Shown here piece after piece: positions 11,494 through 22,070 of a stretch of 64,000 nt of DNA. The DNA comes from Saccoglossus kowalevskii (Eukaryota; Hemichordata; Enteropneusta; Harrimaniidae), in NCBI RefSeq assembly GCF_000003605.2, contig NW_003130355.1, positions 419,970 to 483,969 on the forward strand, read 5' to 3'. A program made the position numbers and the translations under genes. The notes under the pieces were generated by a model, which was given only the letters and a program-made list of their open reading frames with translations, ran no database searches and had not been told where the DNA came from. The first letter of the stretch is position 1, and each line of letters opens with the position of its first letter.

Positions 11494-14400
11494 ATGGCGG
11501 TCGTAGCAACATCAACATCAACAGAAATGCGATCGGAAAAGGTATTTCTTTCTAAGTGTTGTCACTGTGTCATCCATGGAATATACATGGAACCTTTAAT
11601 TGACAGAATTCACTATACACCTAGTATGATATTTACCAGTTGTTGTTTGTTTAATTTTTATTATTTCATAATGTGATTTTGAGTAATTATTAAACTAACG
11701 TCAACGACATAATCACAGGCGCCTGTGGACATGACATGGACAATGCTGCTGACATGTTTCACAAAAATCAATGAATTATCTATTAAAAAAGCTATTTCGA
11801 TAGCTAAACTGCCTGTCACATAGAATTCGCCGCAACATGCTATTATTTATTTAAATTTGGTAATAATAATATTACTGTACAATTATCATCTAGGTACTAA
11901 GCAAGGGCAGATAAGAGTTAAGGGCATGTGATGAGGTTCAGTAACTATATTAACACTTTAGAGTTCCACTCATTATTCTCATATCATTATTATTGGCTTG
12001 GTACTATTATGTGAAATATTTACTCGCATGAACATTTTTGTGTCAGTCCCATTTGTGTGTCAATTAAACTTGCTCTGACCAACACAGTAACAGAACTCCT
12101 GGGTATCTGCATTTTTACCATATTAGGAAATGCAAATTATGAATATGATATGATGATGTGACCTGTGTATCTGCATTTTACCATATTAAGAAATGCAAGT
12201 TCCAAATAAGGAATGATGATGTGACCTGGGTATCTGCATTTTACCATATTAGGAAATGCAAGTTCCAAATAAGGAATGATGATGTGACCTGGGTATCTGC
12301 ATTTTACCATATTAGGAAATGCAAGTTCGAAATAAGGAATAAGGATTGATGTAGTATTTCCAAGACTTGTTATGAACAATATTCATGAAAATATTGCACT
12401 ATTTTGCACCACCTTGCCAAGTGCGGAATGGGCTTTATGAAATAAGTAGGTATCGCTACTATAATAAATATAAAAAATGTTTAAATTTAATGTTTTTTTA
12501 TGTTTTTTTCCTATTATCCTAGTTAATAAAAGAACAGATGGAAAATGAAGGTATTAGGAAAGATATAGACGTGACTCAACTATATCTGGCCGATAGGTAA
12601 GAAAAATAAAATAAGATATGGTGGGTTGTTCTGTCACTCAAGCTGTTTGTTTTTTTCTATTCCATAATGAATACTTCCATAATAAATGGATACAAGACAA
12701 ATGCTGAATTGTCATTACATTTTATTACATGTATATCAGCAGTTAGATAAAACGAAAAAAGTTAAAATATTTAAATACAATGTACAGTACCGTATTAATC
12801 TCTATTTGGTCTAAAAAATGTTTCTAGTTAGCATGCCCTACCACCATAAAAAAAAAGGATGATTTTTTTTTTGCATTTATTTTGCCAATTTGTTGACAAA
12901 TTATTAAAACCTCCAAAATTTATATGTCGTATAATATTTTATAAAAAAAAAATCGCGCACCACCTTATTTTTTCAAAAGCAAATTGTTTTTGCAAGATCT
13001 TGAAAGTGAATGTTGGAATAGAAGCACATATTATCCAAAAATTGCATTTAATGGTCACTGCATAATTAAAAAATATGGCTTATTTTGACATTTTTACTAT
13101 GTAAGTGCATGTGCATCTTCACCAGCCAAGGTTTATTCGGCCATCACCTCGTCATTATACCTTGGCAGATTTCTCACTATAAACCTGTATTCACTCTCGA
13201 CGAAATCAAAACACAACGGCGCATGCTCTGATGCATTCCCAAGGTAAATGGTCATATGCTGTGATATGTTTCCATGGGATATCAAATACAAAGTCATATG
13301 TTTATGTCAGTTAAGCTGTCATGTGATATAAGACTGCAAAATAAATTGGTTTAAGGTAGAAGCCTACTCATGAATTAAAATACTCAGAATTTATTTATTT
13401 TTTGCCATAAACTGTACACCACCACCACTACGACAGAGATATTATGCAATATCTCAAAATCTAGCCTGGTGACATAGACTGAAAAAATCATATATTGTTA
13501 AAGATGGAGTACTTTTTGTTGTTCTGAGTTATTTAAAAAATCTGGGTTTAAAACACGTTTCTCAAAAAGCTTAACTGTAACAGACAAAATAATGCTATTC
13601 AATTGTACCATGGGACATTTGCTTGGCTGCTAGGCACACCCAATCATTCACTTTAACTGAGGTCAAATACAGCTTTTTCTAACATGATCATGCACAGATT
13701 CATAGAATCGGCCATGGCTTCAGCCATGTGTGAATTGGTGAATGTGTGAATTGTGAATTGGATGATGGTGCATATGTGCTACTAATAGAGAAACCATGGT
13801 ACCGGTATTCTATTGATTACTAGTGTATAAGAATCTCTTAATGTTTATTTTACAGTGATCTACAATCAGTAACAAACTTGTCAAGATTCAAAATGTTAAA
13901 GAATCTTTATTTGAATGGCAATAAACTAAGAAGGATAAACTGTCTAAAATTCAACTACAGACTTGCAGAACTTTATTTAGAAAACAACCAACTGGTTGAT
14001 ATCTCGGGGGCATTGAAACACCTTACGAGTCTTCACACATTGATGTTACAGAGAAATCAGTTAACAAAATTGGAAGAAACAGTTCAAGAATTCAAAGCTA
14101 TGCAATCACTCAAGGTCCTCAGTAAGTTTGTACGAGTTTTGTTTCTGTGATATAATCTTAAGTACATGTAGAATCCCAATCTAATGATCTTAGTTTTAGG
14201 CTTTGATTAGCCCCTGACTGGACTGGTTTATGGATTGGGTTCTGTTGTTTTTTCAATCTTGATACACAATTGATACAAGACCTCGCAACAACAAAATATA
14301 TGACAAGACGGGTTTTATCAATTCATCAACATAGAGCACTATGCAGTGCAAGATACAAGTCGATTGTCCACTATCCAATTAGAACCAAACATGTCTCAAT

Positions 14401-17400
14401 AGACTATTTTTTCATTCACTGCAGGGTCCTTCATTATGCATTAAAGAGAATGTAAAAACATAGCGTTCTAGTGGCACCAAAACATTGTCTGGGATTGACA
14501 GACTCAAAACTATTTTTGGGGTATTTGTATGGTTTATATGCTGTACACATTTGATGATGCTCAATTTTGATGAAGTAAGGGTATCTCAACATCATTCCTT
14601 GCTGAAAGATGGGCATTTTGACATTGAACTATAAAAAAGAAATTTAAGTTCAAAATCGAATCATTCTATTTTTGTTGGATTCATGTCTTTCACATGAGAT
14701 CTCACAGTGAAAAGAGAATATGGCCAACGGACACCCATTTTTTTATTACATTTTGCCAACATAGACATATGTCTTTAAAGACTCATAACTTTTTAAGTCA
14801 TCTTGCTGTCCAAAACTAGGAAATGCACTCGCACAAAATGGAACATATTAATGCTGACAGTTCATTTGTCATATAGGTACATGTACAAGCGGAGACATTT
14901 CAATGGCTTGATTATTATTTTTTTAAACATAAATTGTGTACCTTATATAGAATCATTAATGCTGACAGTTCATTTGTCATATAGGTACATGTACAAGCGG
15001 AGACATTTTCAATGGCTTGATTATTATTTTTTTAAACATAAATTGTGTACCTTATATAGAATCATTAATGCTGACAGTTCATTTGTCATATAGGTACATG
15101 TACAAGCGGAGACATTTTCAATGGCTTGATTATTATTTTTTTAAACATAAATTGTGTACCTTATATAGAATCACATCTGCAATAAAGCTCATATTATAAA
15201 CCACTTAAATTATTTGTTGTACACTGAATCATTAAGCTATGACTTATTTTGTCTAATATAGCTCTGTTGTGATTTACATAAGCATATGCACTACTAAGGA
15301 GTCTTTGCAGTTAGTGTGTGTGTATGTGTGCTTCTGTCATATCAACGTTTTGATGACTTACATTTAACTTTACACCTACCAAGTGACAACAAACCTACCA
15401 TGTGACAACCCTCACTATTTTTCATAATTTATATTAATATTTAATCAAACTTAAGTCAAGTTTGTGTAGCTTAGGGTTAGTAAAGGCGTTAGGTATGGTA
15501 CACTTCATATTCATATCTCAGGTTCTAATCACATTTCAATAAAACTTGGTACATTGATGGTCTGTGACATTGTGCAGACTTTATTAGTTTTTCATTAAAA
15601 TCCATGCATATTTATTACCTTATTTGCCTAGTTCTCACCTTTTCCATCAATGCATTTCAATAAATCTTGGTATATAAGTGTCTGCAGGGAACAATTAGAT
15701 TTGGATTGAAATTTGAAAAAAATTTGCCAAATTTACACAATGTGCATAATCATCATATTTCATTGAAATTTGGTTCATTGATGCTCTGGGGTAATCCACA
15801 GACGTGATTACTTTAATAATGAAAAACATGCATTTTGATTATCTAATTATTATTAGCCAATTTCTGATATCTCAAAAAATCAGATTTAATTTGAACTTGT
15901 GGTAGAGGTGCTCTGGAATAAAGTAGACTGAAAACTACGGATGTAAAAATATATTTTGTGTATAATAAACTTCAATAATGTGGATCACATTGTTTTCACG
16001 TTGTACTTCCCGAATAGCAGACAATTATTAGTTGCCAAGAGTCATGTTTAGAAGCCTAATTCATTTTTAATATGTTTCCAATATTCTCAGCACAGAAATT
16101 CTTCTAAGCTTTCTTTGATTAATTTATTATTTATATCTGGTAGTTTTCTTTTTTTTTAGGTTTTGGTCATTGTAAAAAGTACAAAATAATAACAAATAGT
16201 TAAAATGAAATAAGAATACAATTCCCAGTATATACCACACAAAAGATGTGATTATAATCAGATTGGAATCCCAGCTAGCAAGAGTGAAGGCAATTATACT
16301 TTGTATAATCAATCACTCACATTCAAATATACAGAATTTATTCAGTGTACAACAAGTAGGCACTCCCAAGGGTATTATATCTAGTATATTGTCACTTTAG
16401 TATTCGCGGAGTGAAAGCTAATCGCATTAAAGTCGAAGTAGCTTAGTATCTCTAAGCTCCACATGAGAATTGCATTTGAAATTATATTTATCATCCATCA
16501 ATCAAGACCTTTGTTACAATTAGTGTGCATAGAATAATCTGTTTTGTAAGGCCATTTCTGATTGGTTGACATATTCCATCATTGGAGGGTCCAGATAACC
16601 GAGCTGGGATATTGAGGACAATTTTTTAAGAGCCAGTATTATTTTTAGATTGGTTGAAAATATGCATGATATACATATAATAGTGTATATATTCTATGTC
16701 TGTAACATGTTTTTATATTAGTATAGTACTTGTCTATTGCAGATTTATTCAGCAACCCGTTAGCCCAAGAACATGAATATAGAATGTATGTGATACACTT
16801 TGTTCCATCAATAGAACTGCTTGACAGATCAGGTTAGTATGGATCCCTGTTTTATATGAAGTTATTGACTTATCGTACTTAAGTACATGGTATGGTTGGA
16901 TTCACTCATTTGTTTGGTATATGCACTGATCATCATATCATTATGTGCAATTACTTTTGCTAGTTTCAGTCAGAAAGTATGGTATGCAAGCTTGATTCAA
17001 ATTTCCAGTAATAGCAGTTCTAAATAATATTGTGATGCTGTTCCCTTAGACAATCTAGACATATGAACAAATGTGAGTGTACTCAAAGATACAATAAATC
17101 TTTGAATTTCGATAGTTTTTTCCAATGTGATAAATTAAGTTATATTATGCAAAAGATACTGCATTGCTGAGATTTGACTATGATCTAAAGGACCCAAGTG
17201 AAATGATCATTGCTAGTTTTTCTTACTACCGGTATTAAGAGTTTTTCTCTCAAAAACTTTGAACATTTTACATTCATTAATTAATATATGTGATATTCAG
17301 AACACTTGGTTATACTGTAAAACATGTCTTTTTCGCGAGCATGTCTTTTTAGCAAATTTAGCGAGAGAACTGATCGCCAATTCAAGATGTCGCTAATGAC

Positions 17401-19155
17401 TTTATTATAAATTCAAAATGGCCAAAGCTTGGGGATTTGTATACAGTAATCCGAAACATAAAAATCTGGGGTGCTTCCACATTCCACTTGACAGTATAAC
17501 TGCGCATTTGTTTTTGGCATGCAACAGACAAGTATTGTGAAAACAGGAAAACAACAATGACAAGAGAGATTCGCTAAATCAACATTTCGCTATTACGTCA
17601 TTTTACCACAATTCGCTAAGTTTGCATGTCGCTTTTTCAACATGTTTTACAGTATATATCTTATATATTTATTATTTCATCTTCAGAGGTTTTAAAGGAT
17701 GAACAAGACAGAGCCAATCAACTGTATCAGCAAGAAAGGGAGGTGTTGAAACAAAGTATTGCATTTGGTAGAAGATGTGAGGGACCCCCGATCAGAGGTG
17801 CGACACCTGTAGTAGAAGACAATCATATCTATGACCCTAAAAAGTTGGTTGCAAATAACTTCCATAGGTAAGTATTGCATGATTTTGTTATTGATAACTC
17901 ATATGGGTAGGACAAACAGTGAAAGGTAGGTGTGTAAGTACATAATAAATGGCAAATACAGTGTTACCTCATGTACCTAAAAATACAATTGAAAGGAGAA
18001 ATGATAGCTAGCATTCATGTTCGATATGGAACGCATAGTGGCGTACGTAACATGTGTAAAATATATTGTATATTCACATGTAATTGGAATACACGCTGTG
18101 CAAAGACCATAATCCTTTAAGTTTTGTGTACTGCTACTTTATTATTGACTCCATCTAACGTGTCACTACTCTCATGGTGCATCTATAAGGCTGATGCACT
18201 GTGACGTTATTTACTTTTTAACAAACTAGCATATGTACATGTTTAATAACAAATGTCATGCATGGATCAGAACTATTCATAATCAAGTGTCTTTTATTTA
18301 TCTGAGATGCATACAAGTATATTCTGGTCATTCTCTGGATTTATTTGAGTGTTAAAGTAATAAATGTGGTGATTTAGAATAGAAAACAAGAAATAGCAAA
18401 CATATCCCATATGCATCATAATGTCATTTTTACTACCGGTACTGTAAAATACTTTATTTTGGCTAGAATTAATTTTCGCTTAAAAGTCTATTTTTTTGTA
18501 TGTAGTTTATTTTCACTGATTTTTGATGAGTTGAATGTAAAATATAGAAAAAAAGGTATATTCGCTGGATATTTTTTCAGCGAAAAAAGCAAAAATTAAT
18601 TCTGAGCAAAAATAAAGTATTTTACAGTATTTTCTTTTTAGTTCATTTTGAAAACAAATCTCAATTTACAAGATTTAATAATGATGTATACAGCATAGAT
18701 ATTTAGTAACAGCAGTAGTGAACAATGCATTCTTTTACTTTAGGGGGCAAATGGTTGATTCTTGCCAACCAGTCACTGTGCACTAACAGCTGTGAAGAAC
18801 ATATGGGTGTGTCCTCCTATATTATGTGTATGCATGACAAGCATTCTAGTCAGAACAGTCATGTGCTACCCTTGGTACTCTTGCATGACAAGCATTCCTA
18901 CTGTCATTATGTGCCGGTACAAAAAAATAGCCATGCTATTATGTCCTCAGTTGTAAGTCATTGTGTTTTATTTTCTCTTTCAGTCCTCCTTTACAGAATC
19001 CTGATGATGCAGTCACTGCCAGAGCCAATAACCGTTCTGTTATGCAATACTCTGTGTTTGATTGGTCCAAAGTACCCAAACTAGAAGAGAGAAGGCAGAA
19101 GGAACCAACAGATCCTGCGCCTGTTCCTCAAGTTATCACTGTCAGATTCAAGTAA
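11494..19155 (+). CDS. LRRC72: LRRC72, leucine-rich repeat-containing protein 72
   Basis: Six coding exons join in frame: 11494-11541, 12523-12596, 13856-14121, 16743-16832, 17687-17867 and 18984-19155, giving 276 residues (remembered human protein about 287). Each junction is GT-AG. Exon 2 matches the family N-terminus (LIKEQMENEG..DVTQLYLAD). Exon 3 carries leucine-rich repeats (LSRFKMLKNLYLNGNKL, YRLAELYLENNQL, LTSLHTLMLQRNQL). Exon 4 holds the LRR cap (NPLAQEHEYRMYVIHFVPSI then ELLDR). Exon 5 is helical and includes QSIAFG. Exon 6 has the conserved tail (NPDDAV, RSVM, FDWSKVP..EER, ITVRF). The ATG chosen is the only in-frame start that lets exon 1 splice in phase 0. The molecular role is poorly known. 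Introns hold two tandem arrays and two inverted-repeat elements. Confidence 0.92.
12100..12345. repeat. Four-copy tandem array (63-65 bp) with CArG boxes
   Basis: The phrase TATCTGCATTTT starts at 12103, 12168, 12231 and 12294, giving periods of 65, 63 and 63. Each unit carries CCATATTAGG or a variant: perfect at 12118, 12244 and 12307, and CCATATTAAG at 12181. CC(A/T)6GG is the SRF/MADS-box binding consensus, and CCATATTAGG is the core of the c-fos serum response element as remembered. The array is in LRRC72 intron 1, about 180 bp before exon 2. Function is not shown. Confidence 0.85.
14851..15174. repeat. Three-copy tandem array, about 108 bp unit
   Basis: ATGCTGACAGTTCATTTGTC begins at 14851, 14959 and 15068. 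The three copies are nearly identical apart from one-base indels (for example CATTTCAATGG against CATTTTCAATGG), so the expansion looks recent. It lies in LRRC72 intron 3. The open frames across it are products of the repetition. Confidence 0.95.
15510..15905. repeat. Diverged tandem or interspersed repeat, AACTTGGTACATTGATG type
   Basis: At least three related segments start near 15532, 15648 and 15756 with CATTTCAATAAAACTTGG, CATTTCAATAAATCTTGG and ATTTCATTGAAATTTGG. Each is followed by a 'gatgctctg/gatggtctg' phrase and often by 'AAAATCCATGCATATT..TTATCTAATT'. The family also occurs at about 9.2-9.4 kb. Confidence 0.6.
17311..17656. mobile_element. Non-autonomous inverted-repeat element (MITE-like), TACTGTAAAA family
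   Basis: The left end reads TATACTGTAAAACATGTCTT, and the right end is its near-perfect reverse complement (AACATGTTTTACAGTATA). The total is about 346 bp with no coding capacity. Internal repeats of TTCGC/GCGA extend the arms. The right end is only about 30 bp upstream of LRRC72 exon 5, so element sequence contributes to the branch-point and pyrimidine region of that acceptor. Confidence 0.8.
18440..18629. mobile_element. MITE-like element, TACTGTAAAA family, 190 bp
   Basis: The left arm TACTGTAAAATACTTTATTT continues toward GAATTAATTTTCGC. The right arm is GCGAAAAAAGCAAAAATTAA through AAATAAAGTATTTTACAGTA. The arms are long (about 40 bp) and imperfect. It lies in LRRC72 intron 5 and shares its terminal TACTGTAAAA with the elements at 17.3 and 29.0 kb. 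Confidence 0.8.
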
Positions 19156-19203
19156 CCCTATGTCTTTTGACCCTTGTAAATAGTAGAATATTCCATTCAA
19201 AAC

Positions 19204-19309
19204 TATACCGGGGTATTTGCTCTATTAGTAGCACATGAGCTTATGTGATTGACTTGTGTTTATGGTCAAAATAATAATGAGATGCGCTCCTAATAGAGCA
19301 GATATGGTA
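19204..19309. mobile_element. MITE-like element, TTGCTCTATTAG family
   Basis: The left arm (TATTTGCTCTATTAGTAGCA) and right arm (GCTCCTAATAGAGCAGATA) are inverted copies enclosing about 50 bp. A second copy lies at about 30112-30247. This one sits in the LRRC72 3' UTR or flank, starting about 50 bp after the stop codon. Confidence 0.75.
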
Positions 19310-20744
19310 AGCTGTGTTTTGTGGCTTAAAATTGTTGACATATATGTAAAGAATCTTCACAGAATTCTGTTGAAACGATATCGCACAATTACAGTGGGCG
19401 CAAGATATTTGCATAGTCCTGCACCTGGTAGGCACAGGGACTTTTCAACATCTCCAGACACTTTCCTGAGCACTTGATTAACCAATATCAAAACACCAGA
19501 CACGGAAATGCCTCACAATCACATGAATCATTGCTCTCGCTAGTTCAACTTCCATGGTGATCGTTCACAAACTATTTCCACCTAAGAAGAGGTGAATAAT
19601 CTCCTTCCAAGTGTCATCTTCACACAATAGCAACAATTGTATAGTCAATGATGAGTTTAAAATCAGAAACCGCATTCAAAACTAAATTGTTCTCGCAAGG
19701 GTGTTTTAGGTAATTCTATGTTAGAGGTGTTTTTTTAAATAATTGTATCAATGAGGTTTATTATTTTTGTGAAAAATTCAAAATAGAATTTATTCCACGA
19801 ACAAGCATACCGGGTATGTCTGCATGTAATAATTAAGTGTCCAATAACAACAATGAATATTTGAACCCATCTGAAACCTTTTTTGGTTGTTTTGATTAAC
19901 TGTTACATAGGCAGGGATGTAACTTTATTGCATCTACAGTGGTCATCAGAGTGTCTAAGCAATTATCCAGGGGTAATTGCCTACTCGGTGCAGGAGTTGG
20001 ATGTATGTAAATATCTTGCACCTTTGCCAAAGTTTGCATTTAATAACTTTCTGTCAAACATTGTGTCTATCACTACATACAGCTTGTGTATACATTTATT
20101 TTGTGAAAAATTTTGAATTTTTTAAATTGTATATACATGTATATATATATTATTATGCATCCGTATTTTTATCACAATTAAAGTATTTACAATCTGCAAG
20201 CAGTCTCCCAACTATGGAATGAATTGAAACAGTTATTGCAACTTGAATATCTGTTTTAGTATGATTTGCTGATAAAGTCTGCCATGGTTCGGCCATAGCA
20301 TCTGTTCTTTTTTCATATACCGGTAATACAATGTTGGTTTCTTGTTATCCCGGTGTCCTTTGGATCAACCAAAGGACTATACAAACACTTTCAGGCAGCT
20401 CTCCTCTACTGAGGATTTGCCGACCATTTAGAGCACGTCTTACTCAAGAGTAACATGTACCGGTAACACAAGTTTTGATTGGTTGTTGAATCTACAAAAC
20501 TTGCATAGATTGATAAGATGTACATAAGATACATAAGCAAATTACCCAGCACTTTTATCTTCTTCAGATTATCAGAATAACCTATTTAGGCATTTTCTTC
20601 ATGTGTTGAAGTGAGACCAGGCATGTCCGATATACCAGTTTTCAAATGAGGACTGAAAGGCCATTGATATTGTTGGAATAATGCATCAAGTTGACTCCAA
20701 ATCAAGAGGAGCTTCGAGTGCTTAAAATTCATTGTTCCCTCATT

Positions 20745-20750
20745 AATAAA
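20745..20750 (+). terminator. Candidate poly(A) signal for LRRC72
   Basis: AATAAA on the plus strand, about 1.6 kb after the LRRC72 stop. I saw no earlier canonical AATAAA in this interval; an ATTAAA variant occurs near 20178, so a shorter 3' UTR is possible. Confidence 0.45.
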
Positions 20751-20782
20751 GTAATAAAACAAATGTATAATTTTAAAATGTT

Positions 20783-20788
20783 TTTATT
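20783..20788 (-). terminator. Candidate poly(A) signal for FoxN1/4
   Basis: TTTATT on the plus strand is AATAAA on the minus strand, about 1.28 kb after the FoxN1/4 stop. It lies only about 35 bp from the LRRC72 signal, so the two 3' ends may abut or overlap slightly. Confidence 0.45.
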
Positions 20789-22070
20789 GGATAAAAGCTC
20801 ATTGTCGCATTTCTGTTAAAACCAGAAATGTATACATGGGTACAAGCTGGGAAGTAAAATGCTTTTTAAAAATATGTGGGGGGGGGGGGGGGGTCTGCTT
20901 ATGTACAGTATCATTATATATATTTCAAATTCCCAGAAAATATTAAAAATCATTCTTATCTTTTGTATGTACAGTGATTGTTTTAATTATTGCTTTAAAT
21001 ACAACATATTCACAAAAGTTCTGCAGAGCGCCCCCACAGTCAATTTAACTAAAGTGACTTGAGAGGGCGCTACGCAGGGAAAATACGCGTCTGAATTTTG
21101 CATAGCACACTTGTTTTCAATCACCATGATATTAGATATTGCCAAATAAAAGATTTTTGTTGCCACCATTGAGAAGTTTGAATTTTAAAAGAAGACAAGA
21201 ACTGATTGAAGAAAATTAAGTCCATGATTATTGCAATCTGTGCAAATGTCATGTCATTTTCAGGAGTAAATTTCTAAATTGATGATAGTACAGCAGATGT
21301 GATTTCACCCCAGATCAGAAAAGACAGAAACATGCACCTTTAAACTGAAGCTTCTCATCTATTCACTAACGTATAATAAGAAATGATTTCGAAAAAAAAG
21401 ATAAAAATAAAACTTTGTACATTAATAAATTGCACTGAAAAATAAAAAAATGACAAACTCTATAGAAAATATGTTTTTTTTTAAAAAAAGTGTATTTCAG
21501 TGTTTTAAAAAATCAAAAAGGACAGACTGTAATATATTGAAAGTAAACCAAGACATTTTAAAAAAAATAGTGCTTTGGTTAAAAAACTATGAACATGCTT
21601 TCAGCTTATACATTTTACACAACTGTACAAAAAGGACTCTGTCTCATTTTTTTAAAAGCTTACAGCTTTTTCTACACAAATCTAACACTAAATTCCTTTA
21701 GACTATCTTCTATTCTCTTTGTTCAGGATACCTTTTGGAGATCCTGAAAAAAGGTGAATGCTTTAACACACCTGCAACATGCCATCTTACTCCCCTTCAA
21801 AAGGAGATAATAATGGTTTCACCCACAGTCTGTGATGAACATAAATCAAACTATTATGGATGTTAGGGATGAGCAGCCTGCAAAGTAGGCTGATTAACTT
21901 ACATCATATCATGTATATGAAAAAAGTCATCAAAATACAGCACCAAAATATTTACGTAACTTACAACAAAGCGATATCTTTGGCTGATTTACATTGCAAA
22001 TATACTGTACTTCATTAAAGTCACTGCAAGGTGAGGGAAGGGGTACATCATCGTCATGAACGAGTTACGA

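Larger units (their letters stand above)
19156..22070. other. Convergent 3' region between LRRC72 and FoxN1/4
   Basis: No exon is seen; the two genes end tail to tail. The stretch should hold both 3' UTRs. It includes one MITE-like element (19204-19309) and a 15-base G tract at about 20878-20892. A canonical AATAAA lies on each strand near 20.75-20.79 kb. Open frames here are AT-rich and unrecognised. Confidence 0.6.

Noticed and set aside
12137-12379. Repetitive ORFs on both strands
   Set aside because: They arise from the 63-bp tandem array, whose unit length is a multiple of three in the later copies.
14803-15199. Two overlapping plus-strand ORFs of 96 and 60 codons
   Set aside because: They are produced by the 108-bp tandem repeat and repeat their own sequence.
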